A DNA stretch of 64,000 nucleotides from Edaphobacter paludis (GTDB lineage Bacteria; Acidobacteriota; Terriglobia; Terriglobales; Acidobacteriaceae). Every line of letters begins with the position of its first letter. The stretch's first letter is position 1. Made by a program: the position numbers and the translations under genes. Under the pieces are notes generated by a model. That model had not been told where the DNA came from. It saw nothing but the letters and a program-made list of their open reading frames with translations, and did not search any database. Below, one piece after another: positions 62,647 to 64,000 of the stretch. Location: the NCBI RefSeq assembly GCF_039993895.1, contig NZ_CP121194.1, positions 2,728,001 to 2,792,000 on the forward strand. The letters are read 5' to 3'.

Positions 62647-62945
62647 TTTCCCCTTCCCTTCTCCCATCTTTACTTCGAATCCCGGCAAGAAACGCTGCGG
62701 CAGATCTGTCAGCGCAGCCTTTCCATCCTTATAGTCGATGCTCCCTATTCAGCCGGACTTCCATCCGGCCACGGCGTATAAGGCGGCCATCCGCCGGTGC
62801 GGTAACCAGCTCCAGAATCCTCACACGATTGACGACCAATTTAGTCCGCATTAGACTAGAAGCAGGAACGCCAGCCAGTCCAGAACAGCATCGAGGATCA
62901 GCCTTCACGCGCTCGCGGAAAGCCTCCAGGGAAGAGAAAGACCTT
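62647..62945. other. 299-base gap before the iron permease gene
   Basis: No gene is supported. A weak stem GCTGCG/CGCAGC with a long loop lies near 62694-62718; no Fur-type box was recognised. Confidence 0.4.
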
Positions 62946-64000
62946 ATGTTGCAGGCATTTATCATCACCCTCCGCGAGGGGGTCGAAGCAGCACTGATCG
63001 TCGGAATTGTCTTCGCCTACCTTTCGAAGATCGGCCGCAACGAGCTCAAGCGCATCGTCTTTTGGGCCCTCGGAGCTGCCATCGCCGCCAGCATCGGCGT
63101 AGCTATTGTCGTCGCCCACCTGAACTTCAACTCCGACATCATTGAAGGCTGGGTCATGCTCGCCGCCGCTGTCTTCGTCGTCAGCATGATCTGGTTCATG
63201 CACAAGACAGCCCACTCCATGAAGGGCGAGATCGAATCCAAGGTGGCCAAATTCACCGGCGGCGAAGACGGCGTCTCCCGCATCGGCCTCTTTCTCTTCG
63301 TCTTCCTGCTCGTCCTGCGCGAGGGCGTCGAGACCGTCCTCATTCTCTCCGCCGTCACCCTCAACTCCACCGAACTTCTCAGCTTCACCGGAACCCTTCT
63401 TGGCATCGCCGTAGCCGTAGTCTTCGGTGTGCTCTTCATCCGCGGCAGCGTCAAGATCAATCTCCAGCGCTTCTTCCGCGTCACCACCGTTATCCTCTAC
63501 TTCGTGACCTTCCAGCTAGTCGTCAGCGGTCTGCACGAGCTCAGCGAAAATGGCGTTCTTCCCTCCAGCAACACCGAGATGCGGCTTATCGGCCCCATCG
63601 TCCGCAATGACCTCTTCTTCTTCGTCACCATGCTCGCCCTCGCGGGCCTCATGATGCTGCTCGAATACAAGCGCCGCACCCCAGTCGAGATTCCCTCGAC
63701 CGCCACACCCGCCGACAAGCGCCGCGCCGAGTGGACCCAGCGCCGCGAAAAGATGTGGATGAGCGCCGTCGTCGTCACCAGCTTCGTCTTCATCTTCCTC
63801 TCCACCGCCGAGTTCATCTACGCCAAGAGCACCACTGCGCTCTCGCCGACCACCGACGTCACCCTCGTCGGCAGCCAGGCCATCGTCCCCACCTCGCAGA
63901 TCACCGACGACCAGCTTCACCGCTACGGCGTCCACGTCGACGACGGCAAAGGCGGCACCGCCGAAGTCCGCTTCCTCCTCTACAAAAAGCCCGATGGCAA
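62946..64000 (+). CDS. FTR1-family iron permease with C-terminal extension, partial (3' end off window)
   Basis: ATG 62946 follows GGGAAGAGAAAG. 351 codons are visible. Two REGVE iron-binding motifs stand at residues 10-14 (LREGVEAAL) and 125-129 (LREGVETVL) in a seven-helix FTR1 plan. After the last helix (VVVTSFVFIFLSTAEFIYA, about residue 295) a soluble region begins, ending at the edge in VRFLLYKKPDG, which resembles the start of DUF2318-type iron-sulfur domains sometimes fused to FTR1. It would import iron across the inner membrane. The frame is open at the right edge. Confidence 0.88.
   Translation, partial: MLQAFIITLREGVEAALIVGIVFAYLSKIGRNELKRIVFWALGAAIAASIGVAIVVAHLNFNSDIIEGWVMLAAAVFVVSMIWFMHKTAHSMKGEIESKVAKFTGGEDGVSRIGLFLFVFLLVLREGVETVLILSAVTLNSTELLSFTGTLLGIAVAVVFGVLFIRGSVKINLQRFFRVTTVILYFVTFQLVVSGLHELSENGVLPSSNTEMRLIGPIVRNDLFFFVTMLALAGLMMLLEYKRRTPVEIPSTATPADKRRAEWTQRREKMWMSAVVVTSFVFIFLSTAEFIYAKSTTALSPTTDVTLVGSQAIVPTSQITDDQLHRYGVHVDDGKGGTAEVRFLLYKKPDG

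Noticed and set aside
62084..62734. A 216-codon plus-strand frame
   Set aside because: It overlaps the receptor start region and runs straight through tRNA-Arg(ACG).
1..64000. CRISPR arrays, IS elements, prophage genes
   Set aside because: No regularly spaced repeats, transposase or phage motifs were seen on either strand.

Overview
The window looks like chromosomal DNA of an Acidobacteriota member of the Terriglobia (Granulicella/Edaphobacter/Terriglobus type). This is an inference from gene content: a very large Oar-like TonB-dependent receptor with an N-terminal carboxypeptidase-regulatory-like domain, HpnJ of hopanoid side-chain synthesis, many secreted glycan-active enzymes, TPR lipoprotein-like proteins, GC-rich coding and frequent GTG/TTG starts. 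No phage, transposase, integrase or CRISPR array was seen.

Layout. 1-6.3 kb: the 5' part of a thioredoxin-like [2Fe-2S] ferredoxin (minus strand, running off the left edge), a conserved hypothetical, recJ, and an efflux adaptor / TPR / TolC-type operon. 6.5-9.7 kb: hpnJ, a terminator, two overlapping half-size drug/metabolite transporters, and a family 5 uracil-DNA glycosylase. 9.8-17.4 kb: a membrane-anchored aldose-epimerase-like protein, then the protein quality-control block tig-clpP-clpX-lon, with terminators after clpP and lon. 17.4-20.1 kb, minus strand: a small membrane protein, a CysO-like sulfur carrier overlapping a threonine-synthase-like PLP enzyme, preceded by a SAM-I (S-box) riboswitch and a hairpin that hides the Shine-Dalgarno sequence, then a degenerate receiver protein. 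20.2-25.4 kb: a BadF-type amino-sugar kinase divergent from one 1383-codon reading frame that joins a sodium:solute symporter, a class-C-like serine hydrolase and a DUF1343/NamZ exo-muramidase domain.

25.5-31.6 kb: phoU, a ketoglutaric semialdehyde dehydrogenase, an arylsulfatase with its formylglycine-generating enzyme, and mtnA. 32-42.7 kb: rhamnogalacturonan acetylesterase, the tmRNA gene ssrA, an SDR dehydrogenase, a GH106-like rhamnosidase, selO, galK-galT and a GH88/GH105 unsaturated uronyl hydrolase, a loose set for pectin and rhamnogalacturonan use. 42.8-47 kb: a YbbP-YbbA type ABC exporter divergent from a TesA-like lipoprotein esterase, the same arrangement as in E. coli. 47-51.7 kb: truB, folE and two tandem PTPS paralogues, a GT2 glycosyltransferase, a TlpA-like thioredoxin lipoprotein and a HAD phosphatase. 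52-62.6 kb: a block bracketed by two near-identical tRNA-Arg genes (anticodons TCG and ACG) holding two TPR proteins, a Tat-exported protein of unknown function and the Oar-like receptor. The right edge holds the first 351 codons of an FTR1 iron permease with a C-terminal extension.

The two most interesting systems are (i) the apparent cell-wall salvage locus in which periplasmic muramidase and serine hydrolase domains are fused to their presumed transporter, opposite the presumed sugar kinase, and (ii) the SAM-riboswitch-controlled ThrC-like / CysO-like pair, which looks more like a protein-thiocarboxylate route to a sulfur amino acid than like threonine synthesis. All names rest on motif recognition by eye; no database search was possible.
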